Shown piece after piece: positions 1 to 8,232 of a stretch of 64,000 nucleotides of DNA (its first letter is position 1; the number at the start of each line of letters is the position of its first letter). Made by a program: the position numbers and the translations under genes. Below the pieces are notes generated by a model. The model was not told the origin of the DNA. It saw only the letters and a list, made by a program, of their open reading frames with translations, and made no database searches. Source of the stretch: an uncultured Lachnospiraceae bacterium (GTDB lineage: Bacteria; Bacillota; Clostridia; Lachnospirales; Lachnospiraceae); the NCBI GenBank assembly GCA_902789735.1, contig CADAOZ010000008.1, forward strand, positions 62,001 to 126,000, written 5' to 3'.

Positions 1-380
1 TCCACGGGGTACCCGAAATTGCCGGTAGACAGCAGGGGAAAGCCGATCGAATGGCAGTCCAGCTGCATGGCCAGCCGCATGGATTTCTGATAAGCAGAGT
101 ACAGGAGTCTGGGTTCACCATGATTGCCCCCTCTCCAGATCGGACCGACCGCATGGATGATATAACCCGCGTCCAGCCCGTAGCCGGATGTCACGACAGC
201 GGAGCCGGTATCACAGTGGCCGATCTTCTTACAGGCATCCCGCAGGAACAGCCTGCCCGCTTTTGTATATATTTCGCTGCAGACACGTCCGCCTTCCATC
301 AGGGACTCATTGGCCTCATTGACCAGAGCCTCTACCGGCAGATCTGTAATCCCGCATTTTAAAACCTGAATTGCACTCAT
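1..380 (-). CDS. Macro domain protein (partial, C-terminus off the window)
   Basis: The minus strand from the ATG at 378-380 reads about 126 residues to the window edge with no stop. It has the macro-domain layout: an N-terminal GITDLPVEALVNEAN segment (family consensus NAAN, here NEAN), a GGRVCSEIY glycine-rich stretch, the CDTGSAVVTSGYGL loop, IIHAVGP, and SIGFPLLSTGNFGYP near the break. Macro domains bind ADP-ribose, and bacterial ones of this class usually remove ADP-ribose or O-acetyl groups in the cytosol. The start is preceded by GGAGGAAAATAC, a strong ribosome binding site. The exact substrate cannot be told from sequence. A hairpin terminator lies upstream, so the gene is probably transcribed separately from the helicase operon. 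Confidence 0.85.
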   Translation of the reverse strand, partial: MSAIQVLKCGITDLPVEALVNEANESLMEGGRVCSEIYTKAGRLFLRDACKKIGHCDTGSAVVTSGYGLDAGYIIHAVGPIWRGGNHGEPRLLYSAYQKSMRLAMQLDCHSIGFPLLSTGNFGYPV

Positions 381-423
381 GTATTTTCCTCCAGAAAACG
401 ATTTGGACCTGACGTCCCTTTCC

Positions 424-460
424 AAAAACAGCCGGACAGTCCCGGAAAGGGACTGCCGGA
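424..460 (-). terminator. Rho-independent terminator, minus strand
   Basis: Arms CCGGACAGTCCC (432-443) and GGGACTGCCGG (449-459) pair around a 5-base loop with one bulge. On the minus strand the stem is followed by CTGTTTTT. It would end transcripts coming from the helicase operon before the macro-domain gene. Confidence 0.6.
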
Positions 461-470
461 GCAAACTATG

Positions 471-662
471 TCAAAAAATCATTTCAGACACAGGCGCAGG
501 CCTGTCTCTATATAATATCGCCGCGCCCGCCCAAATACAATCTTTGTTTTTGGATTCGTTCAGCCTTATCCTTCTCAGACAGTAAAGCTGCCTGTCTGCT
601 GGTATTCCTTCCAGGCCTTGCGCAGTTTCATGGAAGCGAAGATGGAAATCGTTGTTTTCCAT
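471..662 (-). CDS. Possible small protein, unrecognised
   Basis: A 63-codon reading frame starts at an ATG placed 6 bases after AAAGGAG, which is its only real support. The product begins MENNDFHLRFHETAQGLE, has no motif I recognise and no membrane segment. A second, overlapping frame ending at 575 (last residues WKEYQQTGSFTV) could instead be the true short protein, since it has a plausible helical C-terminus. The 380-780 gap otherwise holds only the terminator. Confidence 0.22.
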   Translation of the reverse strand: MENNDFHLRFHETAQGLEGIPADRQLYCLRRIRLNESKNKDCIWAGAAILYRDRPAPVSEMIF

Positions 663-779
663 CGTGTTCTCCTTTCCTCTTCTGGCGGCCAGCCATCCGC
701 TGACCGCTTCAACTGCTGTTTACAGGCCGCAGCATTGGCCTGCCGCCCTTCCCAGTATAGCATATATACCCGGCTGTTA

Positions 780-2837
780 TCATCGGCGGGATTCGTCAGA
801 AAGCTGTTGCTTTTGCCATTCTGCCAGCAGAGGGGTCAGCTCCTTTTCCGCCAGGATGATCACCCGGGCGGCGGCACGGGAAATGGCCGTATACAGCCGG
901 TTGCGGCCGATCCTGTCCCCGCTGTACACGTCCGGATCCGCGTCTGCCAGAATGACCGTGTCAAACTCCAGTCCTTTGGCCAGAGACAGATCCATGGCGA
1001 TGACGCCCCGCTCCGGCAGGGCATCTCCCCGGCGGATGACAGCAGGGGCCCGGTCTCCCAGCCTGGCCGCCAGTCTCTCCAGCCCTGATACAGAAGATGT
1101 CAGGACCGCTGTCAGTCCTTCCTCATTTTCCGCACGGCTGATCCATTCCGCCAGGCGCCCGACCAGCGCTTTCCCGGAAGGCAGCACCTCAATAACAGGC
1201 TCTATACCGGGCCTGCGGACAGAAGAAATCCGGATCCTGTCCCGCTCCGTGAGCAGGGAAGCGAACAGCTCCGTAATTTCGGGCGAAGACCGGTAGGATG
1301 TCATCAGGTCACAGGTCAGGACCCTGCCGTGGTCCCGGCCGAAAATATCGTTCATGGCAGAGAAAGCCGCCCGGTCCGGCATGATGGCCTGGTTCTCATC
1401 TCCCAGCATCATGAAACGGGCTGTCCGGTAATAACGGGACAGGACCATCAGCTGGGCTTCGGTGTAATCCTGGACTTCGTCCACCATGACATAACGGGTA
1501 TATTTGTCTTCCATACCGGTAAGGGCCATTTTCAGATACAGGCTTTCCGCTGCTGTCAGCCGGTCCCGTCCCAGCAGGCGCCGTCCGATGGAGTCTGTCC
1601 GGATCCAGGTGAAGGATCTGATCTTGTTGAAAGGACCGGCAAACTGGTTCTCGATCCGGTTCCTCTCCTTCCGGTCAGGTTCTTTCCCTCTTTTGGAAAG
1701 GCGCCGCCGCAGGGTCTCCTCCAGGGCGTCCTCCGCCAGTGAGAAGAGCCTGGGTCCGGCAGGAAACCGGGTATATTTACTGACTGCCTTCCAGACATCC
1801 GCTGCGGACAGGAAAGTATGTCCGCCGTGGCTGATCCCGGTAACATCCGAAGGCTGCAGGATAAAACCGGCCAGAGAGCCGTCGATCTGCCGCAGGCTGT
1901 CCGCGGATGTAAAAGCCTGCCGTCCCCGTTCAGGACAGCCGGTCTGTTCCATAAATTCAGGCCAGGTCAGTGTGCGGGGATTGGATTCGCCCATATCCGG
2001 CAGAACATTCTCAATATATTTGCGGAAGACCGGGTTCAGGGTCAGCAGACAGACCTGGTCCGGCTTCAGGCTGTCTCTTTTCTGATAGAAAAGATAGGCG
2101 ATTCTCTGCAGCATGACAGAGGTCTTGCCGCTGCCGGCGATTCCGTTGACCAGCAGGACCGGAACGTCCCGGTGGCGGATGACCGTGTTCTGCTCTTTCT
2201 GGATGGTGGCCGTGATCGCCTGCATCCGGTCCGTCCTGCGCCTGGACAGGGAATCCAGCAGCAGGGGGTCTTCAATGGCAATGCTGGTATCAAAATAAGC
2301 CAGCAGCCGGTCCCGCTGCAGGGAGAACTGTCTGCGCAGGGTCAGATCCACCTCAATTTTTCTTCCGTCCACTGTATAGGAAGTCCTGCCGTTGGCCTGA
2401 CTGTAATAGGTCTCCGCGACCGGCGACCTCCAGTCGATCACAATATGATCATGGTGTTCATCTGTCAGGCCGGCGCTGCCGATATAAAAGGTCTCTTCCT
2501 CCTCGTCCGGGGCGTAACGAAGACAGACCCTGGCAAAATAAGGGGCCTTCAGGAGCTGCCGGACTCTGGCCAGTTTCTCCGCCCTGGCGTCGGCCGCGAT
2601 ATTATAGCCGTCGATCACATGGTTCATGACTTCAAATTCCGCGTAGGTCTCCATGGCGTTGACATCGCTGTCAAAATTCAAAGTCAGGTCTTCCCGGATG
2701 TTCTTTTTCTCTTCCAGGGCCGCATCCTTCAGGGTCCGCAGCTGTTCCTCCAGCTCTGTTTCCAGTATGGTGAGTTTTTCATAAGTCCCGCTCAGGTGCT
2801 GCTGCTCCTGCAGGAAAGTAGGGTCATTATATTCCAT
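780..2837 (-). CDS. helD: HelD-like superfamily 1 helicase/ATPase
   Basis: The 685-residue protein has the layout of HelD, the UvrD-like ATPase that binds RNA polymerase and frees stalled or post-termination enzyme. The N-terminal 70 residues are a charged coiled coil (LETELEEQLRTLKDAALEEK). The signature YIGSAGL...VIDWRSPVAETYY follows, then Walker A GIAGSGKT near residue 232, Walker B MVDEVQDY, a YRSSPEI motif, and AKGLEFDTVILA near the C-terminus. The ATG at 2837 is chosen because CGGAGG lies just upstream. An upstream ATG at 2897 would overlap the glycosyltransferase end by 8 bases and has a weak binding site. Last gene of a leftward operon starting at 5474. True DNA helicase activity is less likely than RNA polymerase recycling, by family. 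Confidence 0.88.
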   Translation of the reverse strand: MEYNDPTFLQEQQHLSGTYEKLTILETELEEQLRTLKDAALEEKKNIREDLTLNFDSDVNAMETYAEFEVMNHVIDGYNIAADARAEKLARVRQLLKAPYFARVCLRYAPDEEEETFYIGSAGLTDEHHDHIVIDWRSPVAETYYSQANGRTSYTVDGRKIEVDLTLRRQFSLQRDRLLAYFDTSIAIEDPLLLDSLSRRRTDRMQAITATIQKEQNTVIRHRDVPVLLVNGIAGSGKTSVMLQRIAYLFYQKRDSLKPDQVCLLTLNPVFRKYIENVLPDMGESNPRTLTWPEFMEQTGCPERGRQAFTSADSLRQIDGSLAGFILQPSDVTGISHGGHTFLSAADVWKAVSKYTRFPAGPRLFSLAEDALEETLRRRLSKRGKEPDRKERNRIENQFAGPFNKIRSFTWIRTDSIGRRLLGRDRLTAAESLYLKMALTGMEDKYTRYVMVDEVQDYTEAQLMVLSRYYRTARFMMLGDENQAIMPDRAAFSAMNDIFGRDHGRVLTCDLMTSYRSSPEITELFASLLTERDRIRISSVRRPGIEPVIEVLPSGKALVGRLAEWISRAENEEGLTAVLTSSVSGLERLAARLGDRAPAVIRRGDALPERGVIAMDLSLAKGLEFDTVILADADPDVYSGDRIGRNRLYTAISRAAARVIILAEKELTPLLAEWQKQQLSDESRR

Positions 2838-2889
2838 CTGGCCTCCGTATCTGTTGCTGTCCCGGCGGATCTGTCCTGCCGGTCCTGCT

Positions 2890-3927
2890 TCAACCATGAT
2901 TTTCCGGTCTCTTTTTCAGTTCCGGGACCGGCGGCGGCAGAGCGTCTTCGGACCGGTCCCTGCGGCCGTTCCGTTCCCGCTCCTGCCCGGTCCTGTCACT
3001 GATAATATATCTGGGCCTTGCCTTGGTTTCCATATAGATCTTGCCTATGTATTCACCCAGGACCCCCAGGGAGATCAGCTGGATGCCGCCGATAAAGCAG
3101 AAAATACATGTCATACTGGCCCAGCCCGGTACTGTCCTGCCGAGGATGAATACCACGATCGCCCATATGATCCCGATAAAGCTGATCATGGAGACCGTCA
3201 GCCCGATTCCCGTGATCAGGCGGATGGGAGCGATGGACAGGCTGGTGATACCGTCAAAGGCCAGCCCCAGCATCCGGGACAGTGAATAATGGGATCTGCC
3301 CGCCAGTCTTTCCTGGCGTTCATAGGGTACGCTGGTGGACCGGAACCCCACCAGGGGGAACATGCCGCGCAGAAAGAGATTGACCTCACGAAAGCCTTCA
3401 AATTCCTGCAGGACCCTGGAGGAGACCAGTCTGTAATCCGCGTGGTCATAGACAACTTCGACCCCCATGGACTTGAGCAGTCTGTAGTAGCTCCGGGCTG
3501 TTGTCCTCTTGAAAAAAGAATCCTTTTCCCTTCTGCTGCGGACACCGTAGACGATCTCACATCCGTCATACCAGGCGTCTACCATGGCTTCCATGGCATG
3601 AATATCGTCCTGACCGTCACAGTCGATGGAGATCGTGATATCCGCCCGGTCCTTCGCTTCCATCAGACCGGCCAGGACCGCGTTCTGGTGGCCCCGGTTC
3701 CTGCTCTGGCGGATTCCCGTAAATCTGTGATCTTTACGGGCCAGGCCGGAGATGATCTGCCATGTCCTGTCCCTGCTGCCGTCATCCACAAACAGGATTC
3801 TGCTGTCCGCGCTGATCCTGCCGGATCCTGTCAGGAGTTCCAGCTCCTCCAGGAACATGCCGGAAGTCAGCGGCAGCACCTCTTCCTCGTTGTAGCAGGG
3901 AATAACGATATATAAAATCGGACTCAT
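2890..3927 (-). CDS. GT2 family membrane glycosyltransferase
   Basis: The 345-residue protein starts with a GT-A fold domain: IVIPCYNEEEVL at the N-terminus, VDDGSRDRT, the GHQNAVLAGL segment and the metal-binding SIDCDGQDD. Two hydrophobic segments follow (about residues 230-260 and 270-295), then a basic tail. This is the GtrB/DPM1-like arrangement, in which a sugar is moved from a nucleotide donor to undecaprenyl phosphate at the inner membrane face. The start codon overlaps the stop of the upstream hydrolase gene (ATGA), showing translational coupling. The acceptor and the sugar are not determinable here. Confidence 0.88.
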   Translation of the reverse strand: MSPILYIVIPCYNEEEVLPLTSGMFLEELELLTGSGRISADSRILFVDDGSRDRTWQIISGLARKDHRFTGIRQSRNRGHQNAVLAGLMEAKDRADITISIDCDGQDDIHAMEAMVDAWYDGCEIVYGVRSRREKDSFFKRTTARSYYRLLKSMGVEVVYDHADYRLVSSRVLQEFEGFREVNLFLRGMFPLVGFRSTSVPYERQERLAGRSHYSLSRMLGLAFDGITSLSIAPIRLITGIGLTVSMISFIGIIWAIVVFILGRTVPGWASMTCIFCFIGGIQLISLGVLGEYIGKIYMETKARPRYIISDRTGQERERNGRRDRSEDALPPPVPELKKRPENHG

Positions 3928-5162
3928 GTGTCAGTATTCTCCTTCCCGGTCCCGTCGGCCGCGCTGTTCTTGTCCGCTTTCCAGTCCGGATCCTGGCTCA
4001 GGGTCTCGGCGATTTTGGAGAGAGGACGCCGGATCTGGTCCGGCAGGCGGTCCGAATTCAGGCTCTCTGCCTTTCTTGCCATGACGGGCCGGATGGTATT
4101 GTCAAAAGCCACTTTGAACAGCAGCTCCACCACCTTTCTGGTCTCCTCGGAAGCGTGCATGGCCCTGGCGGCAACGGTCTTGTAGTCATGCAGGTTGCCC
4201 CGCATCACATCCTTGAGGCTGTCGCTGCCCGCGGCGCTCAGAATATCAAAGAGCTCATCAATGAACCGCTTCCGTTCATCGGCATCCAGTTTTTCCAGCC
4301 ATTCCTCCAGGATCTTTTCCACTTTGACCGCTCTGCGGTCCAGCTTACTGCAGTAGACAAAATCTCCGCCTTTCACCTTCCAGCTGAGCGGGTAATGCTG
4401 CATCAGAAGAGTTTCCGTACTGTCAACGATCCGGGCTTCCGCCACCGGCTCCAGCAGGCAGCCGATCACAGAGAAGACGGGAATGATCCGGATAATCTTG
4501 TCCCGCAGGCTGTACAGATCCAGCTGCTCGATCATTCCCTGCCCGAAGCCGGGACCGTCCGCGTCAAAAATCCGGGTGATCCGGGGGCGGATCTCCTTCC
4601 GGCAGGCCGCTGCCGCGTAGATGGCCAGATGACCGCCCTTGGAATGTCCGACCAGGATGATGGGCTCCTGCCTGCCGGCATGAATGGTATCCAGATAGGC
4701 GGCCGCGGAGACCTCGGCGGGAACGACCTCATAGCTCAGGTTCAGGTCCTCCTTCCAGCCGGCAAGGCTGGTATCCGTACCGCCGAAGGAAATATAAGAA
4801 GTCCCGTCCTCCTGCAGGATCTCCACCGCCGAGAACTGGACCGCCTCCCCCAGGTCGCGCACATAGCAGTAATTGCGCATACGCAGGGAACCGAAACGCT
4901 TTGTATCCGCCGCCATCAGCAGGATCTTGGGGATATTCTCTACGTGGATCGGGCTTGTTCTGTTACGGATATCTCCGTAGGCGCTCCTGTAGAGGGCGGC
5001 CGCTTCCTGAATGGTAATCTCGCCTTCCCCGATCCAGGGCACGATCCCGTTCAGCCTGACATAGGACAGACAGGCCAGAACCAGATAGTCCACATTCCCG
5101 TAGGGAATCTGGGCAGCCGTGATGTCACCTCTCCATTCCAGATATTCCACAATCGTTCCCAC
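3924..5162 (-). CDS. Mbeg1-like (DUF2974) alpha/beta hydrolase
   Basis: The 412-residue protein matches the Mbeg1-like group of lipase-fold proteins. The N-terminal part carries YISFGGTDTSLAGWKEDL, and the nucleophile elbow is VGHSKGGHLA, giving a likely catalytic serine. FDADGPGFG follows, as in the family. There is no signal peptide, so it should be cytosolic. Translation appears to begin at a GTG, 8 bases after AAGGAG. It sits between a zinc-ribbon protein and a glycosyltransferase to which it is coupled. The substrate is unknown, and lipase or esterase activity is only inferred from fold. Confidence 0.82.
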   Translation of the reverse strand: MGTIVEYLEWRGDITAAQIPYGNVDYLVLACLSYVRLNGIVPWIGEGEITIQEAAALYRSAYGDIRNRTSPIHVENIPKILLMAADTKRFGSLRMRNYCYVRDLGEAVQFSAVEILQEDGTSYISFGGTDTSLAGWKEDLNLSYEVVPAEVSAAAYLDTIHAGRQEPIILVGHSKGGHLAIYAAAACRKEIRPRITRIFDADGPGFGQGMIEQLDLYSLRDKIIRIIPVFSVIGCLLEPVAEARIVDSTETLLMQHYPLSWKVKGGDFVYCSKLDRRAVKVEKILEEWLEKLDADERKRFIDELFDILSAAGSDSLKDVMRGNLHDYKTVAARAMHASEETRKVVELLFKVAFDNTIRPVMARKAESLNSDRLPDQIRRPLSKIAETLSQDPDWKADKNSAADGTGKENTDT

Positions 5163-5204
5163 GTTCTCTTCTCCTTGCTGAAAAAGCTTCTGTCAGGAAG
5201 TCAG

Positions 5205-5474
5205 TCAGATCCATTCATAGTCTCCGCCGGTGATGGCCAGGCTGAGCAGAGTGTCATATTTCTCGACTTCCTCTTCGCCTTCAATGATCTTGACCAGTTT
5301 CGCGTCTTCCTTGAGCTCGGGCATTTCCTCGTCGGGCCCGATCTCATAATCCACTGCCCTGCCGCAGGCGGGGCAGATCATGGAAGGCGCTGTCATCAGG
5401 CTCAGAAATCTGCTGTGGCATTCACTGCATTCATAAAAACCGCATAAACGGGTTCCGTCCGGTACATAATACAT
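5205..5474 (-). CDS. Small zinc-ribbon protein
   Basis: The 89-residue protein contains ECSECHSRF at residues 15-23 and CPACG at 34-38, two CxxC knuckles 15 residues apart that should bind one zinc ion. An acidic tail follows (EEMPELKEDAKLVKIIEGEEEVEKY). It is the first gene of the operon that continues with the hydrolase 42 bases downstream. I recognise no named family, and a nucleic-acid or protein binding role is only a guess from the zinc ribbon. Confidence 0.7.
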   Translation of the reverse strand: MYYVPDGTRLCGFYECSECHSRFLSLMTAPSMICPACGRAVDYEIGPDEEMPELKEDAKLVKIIEGEEEVEKYDTLLSLAITGGDYEWI

Positions 5475-5670
5475 GGTCTATATCCTCTCTGTCTTACGAT
5501 TGTACATGGCCTGCCGCCTCCGGGCGGCGCCAGATCTGTTTACTGCCGCGTTCCGCGCGCTGTCCGCGCGGACGCTTTTCTGTCAAGTCATTTTACTATC
5601 ATACCACACTCCGGACGGGAATACGATGTTTTCTGTTTTCAGCTGTCCCCTGCCTTATTTGCTTTTGCGG

Positions 5671-5761
5671 CAGACATTTTCCTGCTTTTTCTTGTTTTGT
5701 CTGCCGACTTTTTGGTGGGCTGACAGACATTTTCCTGTTTTCTCTTGTTTTGTCTGCCGAC
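5671..5761. repeat. Two 38-bp direct repeats, period 53
   Basis: Copies at 5671-5708 and 5724-5761 differ at only two or three positions. Each begins CAGACATTTTCCTG and ends TTTTGTCTGCCGAC, so its ends (CAGACA and TGTCTG) are inverted and could pair. With a third element at 5821 they fill most of the 448-base gap between 5474 and 5923, which otherwise holds no convincing gene. Short minus-strand frames across them read Lys/Arg-rich repeats in different frames and are not credible genes. Confidence 0.75.
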
Positions 5762-5799
5762 ATCAGCGGGGCTGGCGGACAGCCGGTCATCCGTGACCC

Positions 5800-5827
5800 A
5801 AAAAAACAGGACCCCTGAGGGGTCCTG
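5800..5827 (-). terminator. Rho-independent terminator, minus strand
   Basis: A perfect 9-bp stem CAGGACCCC/GGGGTCCTG with a 3-base loop is followed on the minus strand by seven T residues. It would end the transcript of the hypothetical gene that stops at 5923, about 100 bases away. Confidence 0.8.
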
Positions 5828-5868
5828 TAATACATTGGTCCTGTAATACATTGGTCCTGTAACACATC
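5821..5868. repeat. Three 16-bp tandem repeats
   Basis: The unit GGTCCTGTAATACATT occurs at 5821 and 5837, and a variant at 5853. The first unit includes the right arm of the adjacent terminator (GGTCCTG), so the array appears to have grown from it. Confidence 0.8.
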
Positions 5869-5922
5869 CATATTCTGCATACAGCTTCAAATTAGCTTCA
5901 AATTGCCGGAAGCGGCGGCCGC

Positions 5923-6708
5923 TCAGGCGATGCTGAGCATATCCGAGAGCATCTGGAAATATTTACGATACTCAGACCTTCTTGCCGCGGGCGCGGAATC
6001 ATACGAAGCAATCATTTCACAGCTGTTGATCGCGTTGAAATACGCGTTGACCCTGTCACCGGGGGCCGCGTATTCCACACTGGCCTTAATCGCGGCCATC
6101 ATGCTGGAATATGCCACATAGAACTGCTCATCAAAAAGATAAGACGCATGCAGGCAGATCGGATATCCGTCCATCATGACCATCATCTCGGCCTCAATGG
6201 CTTCCAGATCCTGGTCCAGCTGTACCCTGTAGGATTCCTTTTCAAGGATGGCATCCTCTTCCAGTTCCAGTTCCTTTTCCCTGTAGACGAAGCCTTCTAC
6301 GTCGGGAATATAGACTGTGTTGAGATTGGCGCCTGTGACTTCATCAATGAACTCCTGCTCCATGATGATGGCGCCGCTCTTGAACTCTCCCAGCAGGTAG
6401 CAGGCGAATTTTACACTTCTGCGATAACCGGTGTGGTCGAATTCATCATAATAGTCGTTGGGCTTATCCGGCTCGTAGACCCTTTCCATACAGGCATTGA
6501 TCTTCTCCTGTACTTCATCCGTGACTTCTCCCATCATCAGGTCGTAAATACTTTCCGTGGTGATGTAGAGCCTCTGATACCTGTAGAATTCAGAGAGGTT
6601 GATATAGTGATCCTTCCCTGTATTTTCGTCCAGGATATGCAGTTCGACCACGTAGGTCTCTGCCATGTCATTGTATCCCCATTTAGCTTCCTTCAGTATC
6701 GGTTTCAT
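5923..6708 (-). CDS. Hypothetical cytosolic protein
   Basis: The 261-residue acidic protein starts MKPILKEAKWGYNDMAETYV after AAGGGG with good spacing. It has no signal peptide or membrane segment. A charged helical stretch lies near residues 140-165 (REKELELEEDAILEKESYR), and the C-terminal third is rich in Ala, Met and Tyr. I recognise no catalytic motif or family. It is probably transcribed alone: a TATAAT lies on the minus strand at 6838-6843 and a terminator follows at 5800-5827. Confidence 0.75.
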   Translation of the reverse strand: MKPILKEAKWGYNDMAETYVVELHILDENTGKDHYINLSEFYRYQRLYITTESIYDLMMGEVTDEVQEKINACMERVYEPDKPNDYYDEFDHTGYRRSVKFACYLLGEFKSGAIIMEQEFIDEVTGANLNTVYIPDVEGFVYREKELELEEDAILEKESYRVQLDQDLEAIEAEMMVMMDGYPICLHASYLFDEQFYVAYSSMMAAIKASVEYAAPGDRVNAYFNAINSCEMIASYDSAPAARRSEYRKYFQMLSDMLSIA

Positions 6709-6913
6709 AACGCAATCCCCTTATTTCGTCTGCCCGGGCGGTCTTAGCCGTTCCCGGACGCTGTCTTTGATAGCTGCCGTTTCATGTCTTTCCTGTTCCG
6801 GGAGGCAGCCGCCCCCCAAATCCGGACAGTTATAACTATTATAATCTATTTTACCGCCTAATGCTTTAATATTTGCCATATTTCTCATAAATTTCAGGTA
6901 AATATATTAAAAG

Positions 6914-6959
6914 CCGTGTGTTCCGGCAGAAAAGTGCAGACTTCCGTCGGAACACACGG
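6914..6959 (-). terminator. Rho-independent terminator, minus strand
   Basis: Twelve-base arms CCGTGTGTTCCG and CGGAACACACGG pair perfectly, followed on the minus strand by CTTTTAATATATTT. It lies 3 bases past the stop of the SGNH hydrolase gene. Confidence 0.8.
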
Positions 6960-6961
6960 GA

Positions 6962-7576
6962 TTATTTCTCCAGCAGCGCTGCCATATGTCCGGCGAAGAT
7001 CCGGTGCCCCTCTTCCGAGAAATGGACTCCGTCAAAAGTCATGGGAATCTGCCAGCGGGCTGTATCCACAAATTCCGCGCCTGCCTTTTCCGCCACCGTC
7101 CGGTAAGCGGCTGCCAGCCCCGCGGAGGCGGTCAGGATCTGTTCCGACTGATACCCGAAAAAGGGATCATCCGCCATGGCGTCGATCAGAGGCGGCGCGG
7201 CGATGATCAGTCTCCTGCCCTGCCCGGTATACGTTCCCAGCAGGGGCACGCTGTCCATCATGGTCTGCAGGCGCAGGGCAATTTTTCCGGCTGTCACATT
7301 CGCGAAGCCGAACAGGTCATTGGTCCCCAGCATGATGAACAAAATATCCGCGCCGGCATTTCTTTCCAGGACCCTGTCAAGATAAGCGAAAGCTGCCGCT
7401 GTGTGGGGAATCTCCCTTCCGTTCATGCCTTCATTAATGATCTTCAGGCCCGGCCGGGCATCCAGGCGGCCTGTCCAGCGGACCGTACGCGGCAGCCGTT
7501 CCGGACGCCCCATGCGGGGATCAAAACCATAGGTATTGGAATCTCCATAACATATCACTGTTTTTTCCGCAGCCAT
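6962..7576 (-). CDS. SGNH/GDSL-family hydrolase
   Basis: From the ATG at 7576, placed after AGGAGGAGAT, the protein has 204 residues. It shows block I YGDSNTYG (Ser13), block III GTNDL, and block V DGVHF near residues 182-186, which supplies the catalytic Asp and His. This is the SGNH esterase/lipase fold. A longer reading to 7729 adds residues antisense to the next gene and is rejected. There is no signal peptide, so it acts in the cytosol, probably as an esterase or deacetylase on small or carbohydrate substrates; the substrate is unknown. Confidence 0.88.
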   Translation of the reverse strand: MAAEKTVICYGDSNTYGFDPRMGRPERLPRTVRWTGRLDARPGLKIINEGMNGREIPHTAAAFAYLDRVLERNAGADILFIMLGTNDLFGFANVTAGKIALRLQTMMDSVPLLGTYTGQGRRLIIAAPPLIDAMADDPFFGYQSEQILTASAGLAAAYRTVAEKAGAEFVDTARWQIPMTFDGVHFSEEGHRIFAGHMAALLEK

Positions 7577-7658
7577 ATCTCCTCCTCTCATTGCTTCCCT
7601 GCCGGATATGCACTGTTCTGAAACACTCTGTTTCCGAATCTGCTCCTTCCGGGCAGCT

Positions 7659-8141
7659 TCAGTCTGCGTTTTCCAGCAGTTCAAAAAGATGCTGCAGGAC
7701 AAATTCCGCGCTGTCTGCGCGGACTTCATTTCTTTCCCTGTCCGTGAAATGCTTTGTGACCGTTTCTGTCCTGCCGTTCATATAAAAGCCGAAACAGACC
7801 GTGCCCACCGGCTTTTCGGGAGAACCGCCGGAGGGGCCTGCCACGCCGGAGATCCCGACGCCGACCTGTGCGCCTGCCTGCAGCGCGGCGCCCCGCGCCA
7901 TCTGGCCGGCTACTTCTTCGCTGACCACGCCTACGGCTTCTATGACTGCCGGATCCACATCCAGATATCGGATCTTGGCTTCATTGGCATAGGTCACAAA
8001 ACTGACATTCAAGACCCTGGACGCGTCCGGTACGTTGACGATCCTGGAAGCCACCAGTCCCCCGGTGCAGGACTCGGCACAGGAAATGGTATAGCCCTTT
8101 TCAATGAGTTTATATACAAGTCTGCTTTCCGCGTTCATCAT
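7659..8141 (-). CDS. pncC: Nicotinamide-nucleotide amidohydrolase (CinA C-terminal domain)
   Basis: The 160-residue protein is a stand-alone CinA C-terminal domain. It contains the conserved SCAESCTGGL near the N-terminus, GVVSEEVAGQMARGA, and GISGVAGPSGGSPEKPVGTV. Enzymes of this family hydrolyse nicotinamide mononucleotide to nicotinate mononucleotide and ammonia, recycling NMN made by DNA ligase. AAAGGAG lies six bases before the first of two adjacent ATG codons. It ends 82 bases before the SGNH hydrolase start, and the two may be co-transcribed. Confidence 0.92.
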   Translation of the reverse strand: MMNAESRLVYKLIEKGYTISCAESCTGGLVASRIVNVPDASRVLNVSFVTYANEAKIRYLDVDPAVIEAVGVVSEEVAGQMARGAALQAGAQVGVGISGVAGPSGGSPEKPVGTVCFGFYMNGRTETVTKHFTDRERNEVRADSAEFVLQHLFELLENAD

Positions 8142-8232
8142 CCATTTCTCCTTTATTTCCTTTTTTATAACGATCCATTTTATAACGATCCATCCGCTTT
8201 CATGAGGATCTGCCCGCCGGCCTTATCACTTT

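Noticed and set aside
5671..5761. CRISPR array with 38-bp repeats
   Set aside because: Only two repeats, with a 15-base interval, and no cas gene in the window.
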